The translations under genes and the position numbers were made by a program. A DNA stretch of 64,000 bases. Origin: Oryzicola mucosus (GTDB lineage: Bacteria > Pseudomonadota > Alphaproteobacteria > Rhizobiales > Rhizobiaceae). This document shows, in pieces, positions 1 to 7,831 of the stretch (position 1 is the first letter of the stretch; the number at the start of each line of letters is the position of its first letter). The stretch spans positions 186,001-250,000 of the forward strand of contig NZ_JACVVX010000001.1 of the NCBI RefSeq assembly GCF_014534685.1. The letters run 5' to 3'. The notes under the pieces were generated by a model. That model was not told the DNA's origin. It made no database searches and worked only from the letters and a program-made list of their open reading frames with translations.

Positions 1-773
1 AGTTGGTTGGCCAGCCGGAACATCTGGCCGCTATGGGTATCCCAGCCGCTTGTCTCGATCATGGCGATGCGCGGACCGTCGTCTCTGGCCAGGAACCCGG
101 CCGCCGTCTTGCCGATGCTTGCCGGATCCTGGCGGGCCTGCGCATCGTCCGCGAGACCCCGCGCCTCCATCGCAGCACTCCAAAGCGGGTGCAGTTGCGG
201 ATCGGACTCGTAGAGCGCGCCAACCCGCATGAGGAGATCGTCCGGCGCCGGCGGCAAGGCGGAAGGCGCATAGGAAGTGACATCGGCCTTGCCGCGCAGT
301 GCCAGCGGCACTGTGGGTGCGAAGGCTATCGCCTCGTCATGGCTGCGCGGCATCAGCGACACCAGCCGGTTCAGCCAGCCGTCCTTGAGCTGATAGGGGT
401 TGGAGCCGCCGGTTTCGAGCACGTTTTGACCATCGAAATGCGAGCGATCGCGATAGGGCGAAGCCACCGCCTGCACGAACAGCGCCTGCCCTTTCCCGTA
501 GAGCTTGCCGAGTTCGGCCAGCGAGGGATGCAGCGCGAAGGTACCGTCCAGCCTGAGCGCAGCGGCCGGATCAACGGCGAAGTCGCGTCGCAGCGCGGCA
601 TAGCCGGGATCGGCATAAGGCACCACCGTGTCGAGGCCATCGGCTGCACCGCGCTGGATGATGAAGACGAAACGGCGGTCCGTCTCGACATTGGCGAAGA
701 CGAGACGCGGCGCAATCAGCATGGTACCGCAACCGGCAGCGGCGATGCGGAGAAACTGGCGGCGGTGGATCAT
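1..773 (-). CDS. DUF1501 domain protein, 3' end outside window
   Basis: The reading frame opens with ATG at 773 and stays open to the window edge, so about 257 N-terminal residues are visible. The start has a twin-arginine-like signal (HRRQFLRIAAAG) followed by a hydrophobic stretch and an alanine-rich end near residue 28, suggesting folded export by Tat. The motif IIQRGAADGLD and the later segment PYRDRSHFDGQNVLETGG are typical of DUF1501 proteins, which belong to the alkaline-phosphatase/sulfatase-like fold and have no firmly established substrate. It starts four bases after the stop of the upstream DUF1800 gene, and such pairs are common in bacteria, so the two products probably act together. 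The C-terminal part of the fold is not visible. Confidence 0.85.
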   Translation of the reverse strand, partial: MIHRRQFLRIAAAGCGTMLIAPRLVFANVETDRRFVFIIQRGAADGLDTVVPYADPGYAALRRDFAVDPAAALRLDGTFALHPSLAELGKLYGKGQALFVQAVASPYRDRSHFDGQNVLETGGSNPYQLKDGWLNRLVSLMPRSHDEAIAFAPTVPLALRGKADVTSYAPSALPPAPDDLLMRVGALYESDPQLHPLWSAAMEARGLADDAQARQDPASIGKTAAGFLARDDGPRIAMIETSGWDTHSGQMFRLANQ

Positions 774-777
774 CGGA

Positions 778-2169
778 TCACCTTCTCTGAAAATCTGGAG
801 AAACCAAAAGCAGGGCGAGCGCGGTCGGGCCGGATTCCGCCCGTCCGATTTCGCGTCGGGTGAGATCGCTGAGCGTGCCGGGCAGAAGTTCGGGCGCGAG
901 CTGACGCGCGTCGAGCTCCACCGGCGCCTTGCCGACGATCCGCTGCGCCGCCTCGACGCGGCGCACCAGCGCGTCGGGCGCTGCCCAGCTCGCAGCGGCA
1001 TCGTCATAGCCGGCCGGCGAGCCGGGTCGCCAGACAGGCTGGCCAAGCTGGTTGAGCAGCGGCGCAATCGGCATGTCTGGCCGTTCGAAGCCAAGCCCGC
1101 GCAACGACGAGATCGTCCACTCCCACGGCGACTTGAACTTGACCGGCTGCGCCGCCCACGCTTCCGGCATCGCAACCAAGGCGGCATAGACCGCCTTGAG
1201 ATCGCCGCCCGACGATGTGTAGGCCGCAGCAAGCGTCCGGATCGTCGCCGCCGGCGGCTCATCGGCTATGAAATGGCGCGCCAGCTTGGTGGCTATATGG
1301 GCCGCCGTCGCATCATGGGTGGCGAGATCGTGCAAAACAGCGCCCGCCTGTTCTTCACCGGTGTCGGCATAGGACTTGCCGAGGATGTCGCGCTGCCCCG
1401 GCTCGTGCAGGCGTGGACGATAAGCGAAGCCGCCGGGCCGTTCCGCATTCGCGCCGGCGCCCAGCCCACGCACGTTCCAGCCGGTCAGCGCCAACGCGAA
1501 TTGTGTGACATCGGCTTGCGTATAGCCGGTGCGGACACCCAACGTGTGCAACTCCATGATTTCGCGGGCGAGGTTTTCGTTGATGCCGGGCTTGCGCCTG
1601 TTGCGTCGCTCGCCGCTGTTCTGCGCCATCGGGCTGTTGGGACCGACGGAGCGTATCTGGTCGAGAAAAAGCTGCATGGCGGGGTGGCGCACCACCGCGA
1701 GCAGCATATCCTCGAAATTGCCAAGCACATTCGGCCTGATCGCCTCGCGCTCGCAGGCCCCTGCCAGCACCGTCACCGGCAACTTGTCGGCGGAAACGGC
1801 GAAATGGTTCGACCAGAAATGCACCAGCCGTTCGACGAAAGGCGTGTCGGTATCGAGCGCTGAATGGGCGCGCATCTGCACCTCATCGCGATACAGGGCC
1901 TGGCCGTTCTGGCGCAGTTCCTTGCGTGCGGCCATCTTCGCAGTTGCATCGCCGCCGCGAAGCGCCATGCGGCCCTCGCTGAACTGGTCCGCGATATCGG
2001 CCCCCGGCAACGCTCGCTCGAAAGCCGGAGGAGTCGGCTCATAGCGGTCGAACTGGTCGATAAGCCACCGTTCGGCATCGGTGGGAATGGCGTCGCCGGG
2101 CTTTGCGCCAAGGCCGAAACGGTTCATTGCCACGGTCAGGCGTTCAGCTTGGGAAGCTGCTGTCGTCAT
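778..2169 (-). CDS. DUF1800 domain protein
   Basis: 463 codons. The family signature is clear: an opening RFGLGAKPGD, then the central LVHFWSNHFAVS, the ENLAREIMELHTLGVR block and the later FAYRPRLHEPGQRDILG region. DUF1800 proteins are large helical proteins of unknown biochemical role, usually encoded next to a DUF1501 gene, as here. No obvious signal peptide is visible at this start. It follows the metal-sensor-like gene by 63 bases on the same strand, so it may be the distal part of the ECF sigma operon, but a separate promoter in that gap is not excluded. Confidence 0.85.
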   Translation of the reverse strand: MTTAASQAERLTVAMNRFGLGAKPGDAIPTDAERWLIDQFDRYEPTPPAFERALPGADIADQFSEGRMALRGGDATAKMAARKELRQNGQALYRDEVQMRAHSALDTDTPFVERLVHFWSNHFAVSADKLPVTVLAGACEREAIRPNVLGNFEDMLLAVVRHPAMQLFLDQIRSVGPNSPMAQNSGERRNRRKPGINENLAREIMELHTLGVRTGYTQADVTQFALALTGWNVRGLGAGANAERPGGFAYRPRLHEPGQRDILGKSYADTGEEQAGAVLHDLATHDATAAHIATKLARHFIADEPPAATIRTLAAAYTSSGGDLKAVYAALVAMPEAWAAQPVKFKSPWEWTISSLRGLGFERPDMPIAPLLNQLGQPVWRPGSPAGYDDAAASWAAPDALVRRVEAAQRIVGKAPVELDARQLAPELLPGTLSDLTRREIGRAESGPTALALLLVSPDFQRR

Positions 2170-2232
2170 CGCTGGTCATCCCTGTTCATGACAGTTGAAC
2201 GCGAGGCGACCTGCGATCCGTCGCGCGGCGGG

Positions 2233-2697
2233 CTAATTTTCCGACGCGGAGGACCTGCGCAACATGGCGGTCCGGTTTTCGAGCCCATCCACGAAGGCCT
2301 GCCGTTCCGCCGGCGTCAGCGTTGCAGCGAAATCGACGATCGCCATTTCCAAACGCTGACGCAGTGCCGTGTCCGCTTCGCGAATGCCGGTGAGCGCCGT
2401 GTCGATCGCCTCTCGATCGAGGCTTTCGGCGCGCATCAGCCCGTTGAGATCCTGCCTGCCGACGCGTCCCGCCTGGACATCGGGCGCTGAATCGCGCCGC
2501 GCCTGCATGAGCCCCTGCCGGAACGCCTTGCGCTGCTCATCCGACAATCCGTCAGCGGCAAAGCGGAGCGCCCGCTGCCCGACGAATTCAGGCCCCCGCG
2601 TCGACCAGATATAGGCGCCGCCGGCAACGCCGCCGATCAGGAACAGGTTGAGCGCCAGGGAGCCGGCCAGCAGCACAGTGCGCGTTCGGGGGGTCAT
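2233..2697 (-). CDS. Periplasmic heavy-metal sensor-like (CnrR/Spy/ZraP-type) protein
   Basis: 154 codons. An N-terminal membrane anchor at about residues 8-30 is followed by a helical periplasmic part with the pattern LSDEQRKAFRQGL and LTPAERQAFVDGL, the repeated LTxEQR-type hooks of the CnrR/Spy/ZraP superfamily. These proteins act as periplasmic chaperones or as metal-sensing antagonists of sigma or two-component systems. The ATG overlaps the stop of the upstream anti-sigma-like gene by four bases (ATGA), implying translational coupling. I infer a sensory role in the sigma circuit; no His/Cys-rich metal site is evident, so metal sensing itself is unproven. Confidence 0.7.
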   Translation of the reverse strand: MTPRTRTVLLAGSLALNLFLIGGVAGGAYIWSTRGPEFVGQRALRFAADGLSDEQRKAFRQGLMQARRDSAPDVQAGRVGRQDLNGLMRAESLDREAIDTALTGIREADTALRQRLEMAIVDFAATLTPAERQAFVDGLENRTAMLRRSSASEN

Positions 2698-3107
2698 TGA
2701 ACGTCTCCTTCATCTGCGGCGAGGGTGAAGGCCGTTACGGCATAGGCGCCGTCATCGGCATCATATGGCGAATGCGTGACGACAAAACCCGCCAGCACCA
2801 TGCCGGCAGCCGCTCCCGCAACGCCGATGCCTGCCAAACCCAGGCCACGCCATAGAAACCCGCCCAGACCGGCCGCCGCGCGGCGCGGCGCGGAAGCGAT
2901 GATGCGCTCGCGCAAAGCGGCCGACGGCGCCGGAACGGACGATCGGTCGAGCAGCCGATCAAGATCGGCGGCGCCTGCGAGCGCTGCATGCGCTTCTTCC
3001 GGATGGGCATCGATGAAGCTTTGGGCCGCTGCGCGGTCGGCCTCCGGCCAGCGCCTGAGGTCGCTTCCGTAGCTGTCCGTCAAATCATGAAAACGTTGGC
3101 TGTGCAT
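2694..3107 (-). CDS. Putative membrane-anchored anti-sigma factor
   Basis: 137 codons. The soluble N-terminal half (with DSYGSDLRRWPEADR, a pattern typical of small rhizobial anti-sigma-like proteins) is followed by one glycine/alanine-rich transmembrane segment at about residues 84-110 and a short acidic tail. It lies 12 bases after the ECF sigma gene and overlaps the metal-sensor-like gene, the usual place for an anti-sigma factor. No zinc-binding HxxxCxxC motif is present, so it is not a ZAS-type factor. The role is inferred from position and topology. Confidence 0.6.
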   Translation of the reverse strand: MHSQRFHDLTDSYGSDLRRWPEADRAAAQSFIDAHPEEAHAALAGAADLDRLLDRSSVPAPSAALRERIIASAPRRAAAGLGGFLWRGLGLAGIGVAGAAAGMVLAGFVVTHSPYDADDGAYAVTAFTLAADEGDVQ

Positions 3108-3119
3108 GGTCCGTTTCCG

Positions 3120-3677
3120 TCAGTCGGCTTGCGATTTCATGAAGGCGCGAAGGTTGCGGCGCGCTCGGGACAGAAGGCTTTCCAGCGCCTCGACGCTGAT
3201 GTCCATGACGGCTGATGCTTCGACATTCGACAGGCCCTGGTAATATTGCAGAACAATGGCCTCGCGCTGCCGCTCGGGCAAAGACGCCAGCGCCGCGTCG
3301 ATTCCGCGCTGTTCGTCCTCGTGGCGAAGGCCGCTGTCGGGCGCGGGCCCGGTGTCAGCCGTCTCCGGCACTTCGGCCACCGGCTGCTCGCGTCGGCGGC
3401 GCAGCCGGTCATAGCAAAGGTTGAGCACCACGCGGTGCAGCCAGGTATCGAAACGCGCATCCGTTTTCTTCCATTTCGGCGCCTGCCGCCAAACGCGCAG
3501 GAACGCGTCTTGGGCCACATCTTCGGCCTCTGCGCGGTCGCTGAGCAGGCGCGACGCCAACCCCACGATGCGGGGCAGTTTGCGTGCGACCATGCCACGG
3601 ACAGCGCGAGCATCATTCTCCGCGATCCGCGCCAGCAAATCCTCGTCGCTATCCCTGCCGTCCGGCGACCGATTCAC
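3120..3677 (-). CDS. ECF-family RNA polymerase sigma factor
   Basis: 185 codons, a normal ECF length. Region 2 is visible as AEAEDVAQDAFLRVWRQAP, and region 4 as LPERQREAIVLQYYQGLS followed by the recognition helix area around EALESLLSRARRNLR. The protein has only sigma-2 and sigma-4, as expected. It is the first gene of a minus-strand set that continues with a probable anti-sigma factor, a periplasmic sensor-like protein and the DUF1800/DUF1501 pair, so those are its likely regulators and targets. It is not EcfG itself: no nepR or phyR is adjacent. The 150 bases upstream are shared with a divergent small gene. Confidence 0.9.
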   Translation of the reverse strand: MNRSPDGRDSDEDLLARIAENDARAVRGMVARKLPRIVGLASRLLSDRAEAEDVAQDAFLRVWRQAPKWKKTDARFDTWLHRVVLNLCYDRLRRRREQPVAEVPETADTGPAPDSGLRHEDEQRGIDAALASLPERQREAIVLQYYQGLSNVEASAVMDISVEALESLLSRARRNLRAFMKSQAD

Positions 3678-3783
3678 CCTGTTGTCCCTGAACCCGCTTT
3701 TCCCGTTGAACGCGCCTCATTCCGATATCCGTCGCGTCACCTTCACAATTTGCAGGCATCGTCATGAAACACACCCACTTTAA

Positions 3784-3808
3784 GGAACGAAGACACGCTG
3801 CCTGCGTT
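3784..3808 (+). promoter_or_regulatory. EcfG (general stress response) promoter
   Basis: GGAAC at 3784-3788, a 16-base spacer and CGTT at 3805-3808 match exactly the known EcfG/RpoE2 promoter of alphaproteobacteria (GGAAC-N16/17-CGTT). The -10 element ends 28 bases before the start of the 54-codon gene at 3836, a normal leader length. Confidence 0.8.
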
Positions 3809-3835
3809 CATTGAGCAGCACAAAGGGAGGATGCA

Positions 3836-4000
3836 ATGCTCGACAGGCTTCGTGAATATCAAGGGGCCGATCAGGTCGAGCTTTTCGCCGATCTCGAAGC
3901 GTCCAAAACACCTGGTGTCAAGCGCATCGTCGAAGTCATGGCTTCCAAGGCCTTCGATGTCTTGCGAATTGCGCGCAAGCCGGAGCAAACGTCCGCTTGA
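3836..4000 (+). CDS. Small stress-linked protein, 54 aa, unknown function
   Basis: ATG at 3836 follows a strong GGGAGG ribosome binding site at 3825-3830 by five bases; the frame runs 54 codons to TGA at 3998-4000. The product starts MLDRLREYQGADQVELFADL, is charged and probably all helical, and has no signal peptide or membrane segment. An ATG at 3831 in another frame opens a 75-codon frame, but it sits directly on the ribosome binding site and its product has the Ser/Arg/Pro-rich look of a shadow. With a perfect EcfG promoter just upstream this is a credible general-stress gene. I do not recognise a family. Confidence 0.65.
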   Translation: MLDRLREYQGADQVELFADLEASKTPGVKRIVEVMASKAFDVLRIARKPEQTSA

Positions 4001-4040
4001 GCGTTTCGGCGTTCTGGCACAAGGCCGGTTGCAGCCTGGA

Positions 4041-4090
4041 CTAGAGCCTCGCAAGTGAATTCGCTCGTATCCTTTGCGAAGTCGTTCTAG
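4041..4090. repeat. 50-bp imperfect palindrome
   Basis: CTAGAGCC-TCGCAA at the left and TTGCGAAG-TCGTTCTAG at the right pair imperfectly around a central loop. It lies after the small gene and before the transporter. It has no T-run, so it is not a convincing intrinsic terminator; it may be a small interspersed palindrome. Confidence 0.35.
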
Positions 4091-4147
4091 GGGTTGATGC
4101 TTATAGGCGGGCATGACGCCCGCTCTTCAGGCACTTGGCGACACCTT

Positions 4148-5071
4148 ATGAAACCGGCATCCTTTCTGTCGCAGCGTGGCGAGAATGCCATCATACTTGG
4201 CGTATGCCTGATGCTGTTCGGCAACTTCATGTTCGCGCTCAACGACGCGATGGGGAAGTGGCTGGTCGCAAGCTTTTCCGTCGGTCAGGTACTGTTCATA
4301 CGCTCTATCGGTGCTTTTCTCGTCCTTGGCCCCATGGTCCTGCAGGAAGGCCCCCGAAATCTCTTTTCGGTCGACCGTCCGCGGTTGCAGTTTTTACGGG
4401 TCATGCTCGCGACGGCGGATACCGGTTTCTTTTATGCCGCGGTGATCTACCTTCCGCTCGCCGATGTGATGACCTTCTATATGGCCGGGCCGATCTACCT
4501 CGCTGCCATGGCGCATTTCTTCCTCGACGAAAAGGCAGGTTGGCGGCGCTGGGTGGCGATTCTCGCGGGCTTCTGCGGGGTGATCGTCGCGCTCCGCCCC
4601 TCCACCGCGTCCTTGTCGCTGGAAAGCTTGTTCGCATTGATCGGCAGTACGTCTTTTGCGATGTCGATGCTGCTGAACCGGGTGCTGCGCGGCACCAGCG
4701 ACAGCGTTCTGGTCACATGGCAGACGGTCGGCGCGCTGATCGTTGGCGCCATCCTCTGCCTTACCAGTTGGAACCCGCCGGGCCTGTTCGATATCGGCGC
4801 CATGATGCTGCTCGGCATTGTGTCCTGCGCCGCCCATCTGATGATCACCCGTGCGCTTAAGCTTGCCCCGGCATCCACCCTGGCGCCGCTGCAATACACG
4901 CTGCTGTTGTGGGCGGTGATCTTCGGCGCGATGTTCTTCGGCGACCTGCCGGATATGCAAATCCTCGTCGGATCGGCGATCATCGTTCTGTCGGGGTTGT
5001 TCATCTTCCACCGGCAGAAGGTCGTCACCAACCGCGTTCCGAAGGAAAACGTGCCGATCAACATGCCCTGA
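4148..5071 (+). CDS. DMT-superfamily (EamA) transporter
   Basis: 307 residues from the ATG at 4148; an in-frame ATG 54 bases upstream would add a hydrophilic extension that does not look native. About ten hydrophobic segments are arranged as two EamA repeats, starting with IILGVCLMLFGNFMFALNDA and ending with a C-terminal IIVLSGLFIFHRQK and a basic cytoplasmic tail. Members of this family are inner-membrane exporters or permeases for metabolites and amino acids; nothing here identifies the substrate. It has no obvious operon partner, lying between the small stress gene and the convergent DNA-repair genes. Confidence 0.85.
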   Translation: MKPASFLSQRGENAIILGVCLMLFGNFMFALNDAMGKWLVASFSVGQVLFIRSIGAFLVLGPMVLQEGPRNLFSVDRPRLQFLRVMLATADTGFFYAAVIYLPLADVMTFYMAGPIYLAAMAHFFLDEKAGWRRWVAILAGFCGVIVALRPSTASLSLESLFALIGSTSFAMSMLLNRVLRGTSDSVLVTWQTVGALIVGAILCLTSWNPPGLFDIGAMMLLGIVSCAAHLMITRALKLAPASTLAPLQYTLLLWAVIFGAMFFGDLPDMQILVGSAIIVLSGLFIFHRQKVVTNRVPKENVPINMP

Positions 5072-5101
5072 CCCTCGGGAACGCCGGTGGAAGCCCCGGC
5101 G

Positions 5102-6550
5102 TCACGCCGCCTTGTCCAGCGCGCGGCGGGACACGACGAGATCGTCGACGAACTTTTTGTATTCCGCCTCCTTGGCGTCTGCATCCGGCAAGCGCAGCAG
5201 ATAGGACGGATGCACGGTGATCAGCACCGGTGGGCCGCCCTGCCCCGCATCGAGCAGGCGGCCCCGGTTTTCGCCAATGGCCATCGCCTTGCCGAACAGT
5301 GACTGCGCAGCAGTCGCTCCCAGCGCCACGATCAGATCGGGCTGCACCACCTCGATCTCGCGTTCGAGCCAAGGCCGGCAGGCACGGATTTCCGGCATGG
5401 CGGGCTTCTGGTGGATACGCTTCTTGCCGCGCGGGACGAATTTGAAATGCTTGACCGCGTTGGTGACATAGGCGCGTGTGCGTTCAATGCCCGCGTCTTC
5501 AAGCGCACGGTCGAACATCCGGCCAGCCGGCCCGACGAAGGGACGGCCCTCCAGATCCTCGGTGTCGCCGGGCTGTTCGCCCACGAACATGATCGACGCC
5601 TCCGGCCTGCCTTCGCCGAAGACGGTCTGCGTGGCCGGCGCCCATAGCGGACAGGCGCGGCAGTGCGAGGCTTCCTCGCGCAAAGCCGCGATGGTGCCGC
5701 CCTCCGGCTTCGCGGCAGGCTTCGACGCGCTCAGCTTCTGGGGGCGTTCGTTGGCGTCTTTGGGCCCGGTGGCGACCATGGTGTCGGTCCTGCGCTGCGC
5801 ATCCTCGATGAGAGACCGAATGAGCGTGGCCTCTGGAAGGTTCCGCCAATATTTCACCGGCATCTCTGAGCGCATCATATCCACCTTCAACCGCGCCGGA
5901 TTGAAGATGCTGGCATAATAATCCCGCCAGAGATCCTCCAGCGCATCGTCGGCAGGCGCCTCGGTCCGTGAGGCGCCTGGCGAGAAGGCCAGGTCTTCGC
6001 CATCCCAATGCGCGCTCATGCTCGGGGTCAGGATCGACCAGTTCATCGTCGTGAAGCGACGTTTGAAGAAGGGCGCATTGGCCGCGACGATGTGATGTTC
6101 GGGCTCGAACCAGGCGACATACCACTCGCGGTCGTCGATGGCTGTCTTCCGAAACCGCACGAAGGCGCGCATCTTGTGGATGTCGCGGCGGATCGATTTC
6201 GCCATGGCTTCCAACCGGACCACATCGGGATCGACCGAGACCGTCAGCAGCCGCGGTTCCTTCCTCAGCCGCCACAGCATGGCATAGAGCCAAGAGAAGC
6301 GCTGCGGGTCGTTGTGCAGCACGACCTGCTTGGCCAGATCGACAAAACCGCGCGGCACCGATACGGGCTCGCCGGTATCCTTCGGCGTATCGTCCTGCGG
6401 CACGGCATGTGTAAACAGATCGCCCGCATCCTCTCCGACCGTCCAGACGACATCGGAAGGCGGGACGCCACGCGTCAGAAGGCGGCGCGCGGCATCGCGC
6501 CAACCCTCGAAATCGGTCTCGTCGGCAAGCCGGATGCGCAGCATCGTCAC
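5102..6550 (-). CDS. DUF4130-UdgX fusion (uracil-DNA binding/glycosylase-like protein)
   Basis: 482 codons with two parts. Residues 1 to about 250 are the DUF4130 domain that accompanies a radical SAM partner (contains YAMLWRLRKEPR and KMRAFVRFRK). Residues about 290-478 are a UdgX-type uracil-DNA glycosylase: GEQPGDTEDLEGRPFVGPAG at 324-343, GKKRIHQKP around 375-383 and HPSYLL at 447-452. The KRIH loop is the UdgX hallmark; its histidine (here H380) forms a covalent link to the abasic site after uracil removal in the characterised mycobacterial enzyme. Cysteines 297, 300 and 391 fit iron-sulfur ligands. The start overlaps the radical SAM stop by four bases, so the two are coupled. Role: capture or repair of uracil in DNA. 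Confidence 0.88.
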   Translation of the reverse strand: MTMLRIRLADETDFEGWRDAARRLLTRGVPPSDVVWTVGEDAGDLFTHAVPQDDTPKDTGEPVSVPRGFVDLAKQVVLHNDPQRFSWLYAMLWRLRKEPRLLTVSVDPDVVRLEAMAKSIRRDIHKMRAFVRFRKTAIDDREWYVAWFEPEHHIVAANAPFFKRRFTTMNWSILTPSMSAHWDGEDLAFSPGASRTEAPADDALEDLWRDYYASIFNPARLKVDMMRSEMPVKYWRNLPEATLIRSLIEDAQRRTDTMVATGPKDANERPQKLSASKPAAKPEGGTIAALREEASHCRACPLWAPATQTVFGEGRPEASIMFVGEQPGDTEDLEGRPFVGPAGRMFDRALEDAGIERTRAYVTNAVKHFKFVPRGKKRIHQKPAMPEIRACRPWLEREIEVVQPDLIVALGATAAQSLFGKAMAIGENRGRLLDAGQGGPPVLITVHPSYLLRLPDADAKEAEYKKFVDDLVVSRRALDKAA

Positions 6551-7755
6551 AGCAGCGACAGTTGCCTGGGCTGGGGCACGAGCCGCGCCTTGAGATCGGC
6601 CCGGTCGATCAGCCGGTGCGGCGTGTGGTCCGGAAAGATCAGAAACGGCAACACCTTCGCCACCAGCACGCGAAGCCGCGGAATGTCGTCGAGCCGGACC
6701 GCTCTCACCCGCCGTGCCGCAAGGATGCGGTCGACGGCGGTTTTGCCCAGGCCCGGCACGCGCAAAAGCTGGCTGCGGCTCGCCGTGTTGACATCGACCG
6801 GAAAACGGTCGCGATTGCGCAGCGCCCAGGCAAGCTTCGGGTCCATGTCGAGCGAGAGGTGACCAGTGTCCTGCGCCACGATCTCGCCGGCGTCGAAGCC
6901 ATAAAAGCGCATCAGCCAGTCAGCCTGATACAGCCGGTGCTCGCGCACCAAAGGCGGTGCCTGCGGCGGCAGGATGCGGCTTGCGTCCGGAATGGGGCTG
7001 AAGGCGGAGTAATAGACCCGCTTGAGCCGGTAGGAACTGTAGAGATTGGCACTGGTGGCAAGGATGGCGCGGTCATCCTCGGCGTCGGCGCCGACGATCA
7101 TCTGCGTGCTTTGGCCTGCCGGCGCAAAACGCGGTGCGCGCTTGTCGTCCTGTGCCTCATCGATCCGGTTGCGCATCCGCCCCATAGAGCGGCGAATGGC
7201 GCGCACATCCTTTTCCGGCGCAAGCGTTTTAAGGCTGGTTTCCGACGGAAGCTCGATGTTGATCGACAGTCGGTCGGCATATTTGCCCGCCTCGGCCATC
7301 AGTTCGTCGCTGGCGTCGGGAATGGTCTTGAGATGGATATAGCCCTTGAAGTCATGGGTCTGGCGCAGTTCGCGCGCCACCCGGACCACCTGCTCCATCG
7401 TGTAGTCGGGCGAGCGGATGATGCCCGACGACAGAAACAGCCCCTCGATATAGTTGCGGCGATAGAAATCGAGCGTCACCGACACCACTTCCTCAACTGT
7501 GAACCGGGCGCGCGGCACGTTGGACGATGCGCGATTGACGCAATAGAGGCAGTCGAAGGCGCAGGCGTTGGTCAGCAGGATTTTCAGCAGCGAGATGCAG
7601 CGCCCGTCCGGCGCATAGGAATGACAGATCGCGCCCTCGGTCGAGCCGATGCCCTTGCCGCCGAGCGAGTTGCGCTTGACCGTGCCGCTCGAGGCGCAGG
7701 ACGCGTCGTACTTGGCCGCGTCGGCGAGAATTTGCAGTTTTTTGGAAATGTCCAT
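6547..7755 (-). CDS. Putative DNA modification/repair radical SAM protein
   Basis: 402 residues from the ATG at 7755. I chose this start because MDISKKLQILADAAKYDASC is the usual beginning of the family; an in-frame ATG at 7851 would overlap the topoisomerase gene. The radical SAM cluster motif is CAFDCLYC (C65, C69, C72), preceded by further cysteines at 20, 44 and 53 that could bind another cluster. The C-terminus holds a helix-hairpin-helix DNA-binding motif (LLRVPGLGKTAVDRIL). The family is known to be linked genetically to DUF4130/uracil-glycosylase proteins, and here the downstream gene is exactly that, overlapping by ATGA. The chemistry it performs is unknown to me. An SOS box lies 12 bases upstream. 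Confidence 0.88.
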   Translation of the reverse strand: MDISKKLQILADAAKYDASCASSGTVKRNSLGGKGIGSTEGAICHSYAPDGRCISLLKILLTNACAFDCLYCVNRASSNVPRARFTVEEVVSVTLDFYRRNYIEGLFLSSGIIRSPDYTMEQVVRVARELRQTHDFKGYIHLKTIPDASDELMAEAGKYADRLSINIELPSETSLKTLAPEKDVRAIRRSMGRMRNRIDEAQDDKRAPRFAPAGQSTQMIVGADAEDDRAILATSANLYSSYRLKRVYYSAFSPIPDASRILPPQAPPLVREHRLYQADWLMRFYGFDAGEIVAQDTGHLSLDMDPKLAWALRNRDRFPVDVNTASRSQLLRVPGLGKTAVDRILAARRVRAVRLDDIPRLRVLVAKVLPFLIFPDHTPHRLIDRADLKARLVPQPRQLSLL

Positions 7756-7766
7756 GCCGCATAATT

Positions 7767-7781
7767 GTTCACTATTTGTTC
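7767..7781. promoter_or_regulatory. LexA (SOS) box, GTTC-N7-GTTC
   Basis: GTTC at 7767-7770, seven bases (ACTATTT), then GTTC at 7778-7781: an exact match to the alphaproteobacterial LexA operator. It lies in the 76-base gap between topoisomerase IB and the radical SAM gene, ending 12 bases before the chosen start codon, so LexA would block transcription of the radical SAM/UdgX pair until DNA damage. Confidence 0.72.
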
Positions 7782-7831
7782 CATAGCAAGGGACATCCGG
7801 AAAAAGTGATCGCTCAAGGTCACTCCATGGC

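Noticed and set aside
3120-3677. Possibility that the ECF factor is EcfG, the general stress sigma factor
   Set aside because: No nepR or phyR is next to it, and the neighbours are an anti-sigma-like membrane protein and a periplasmic sensor, unlike ecfG loci.
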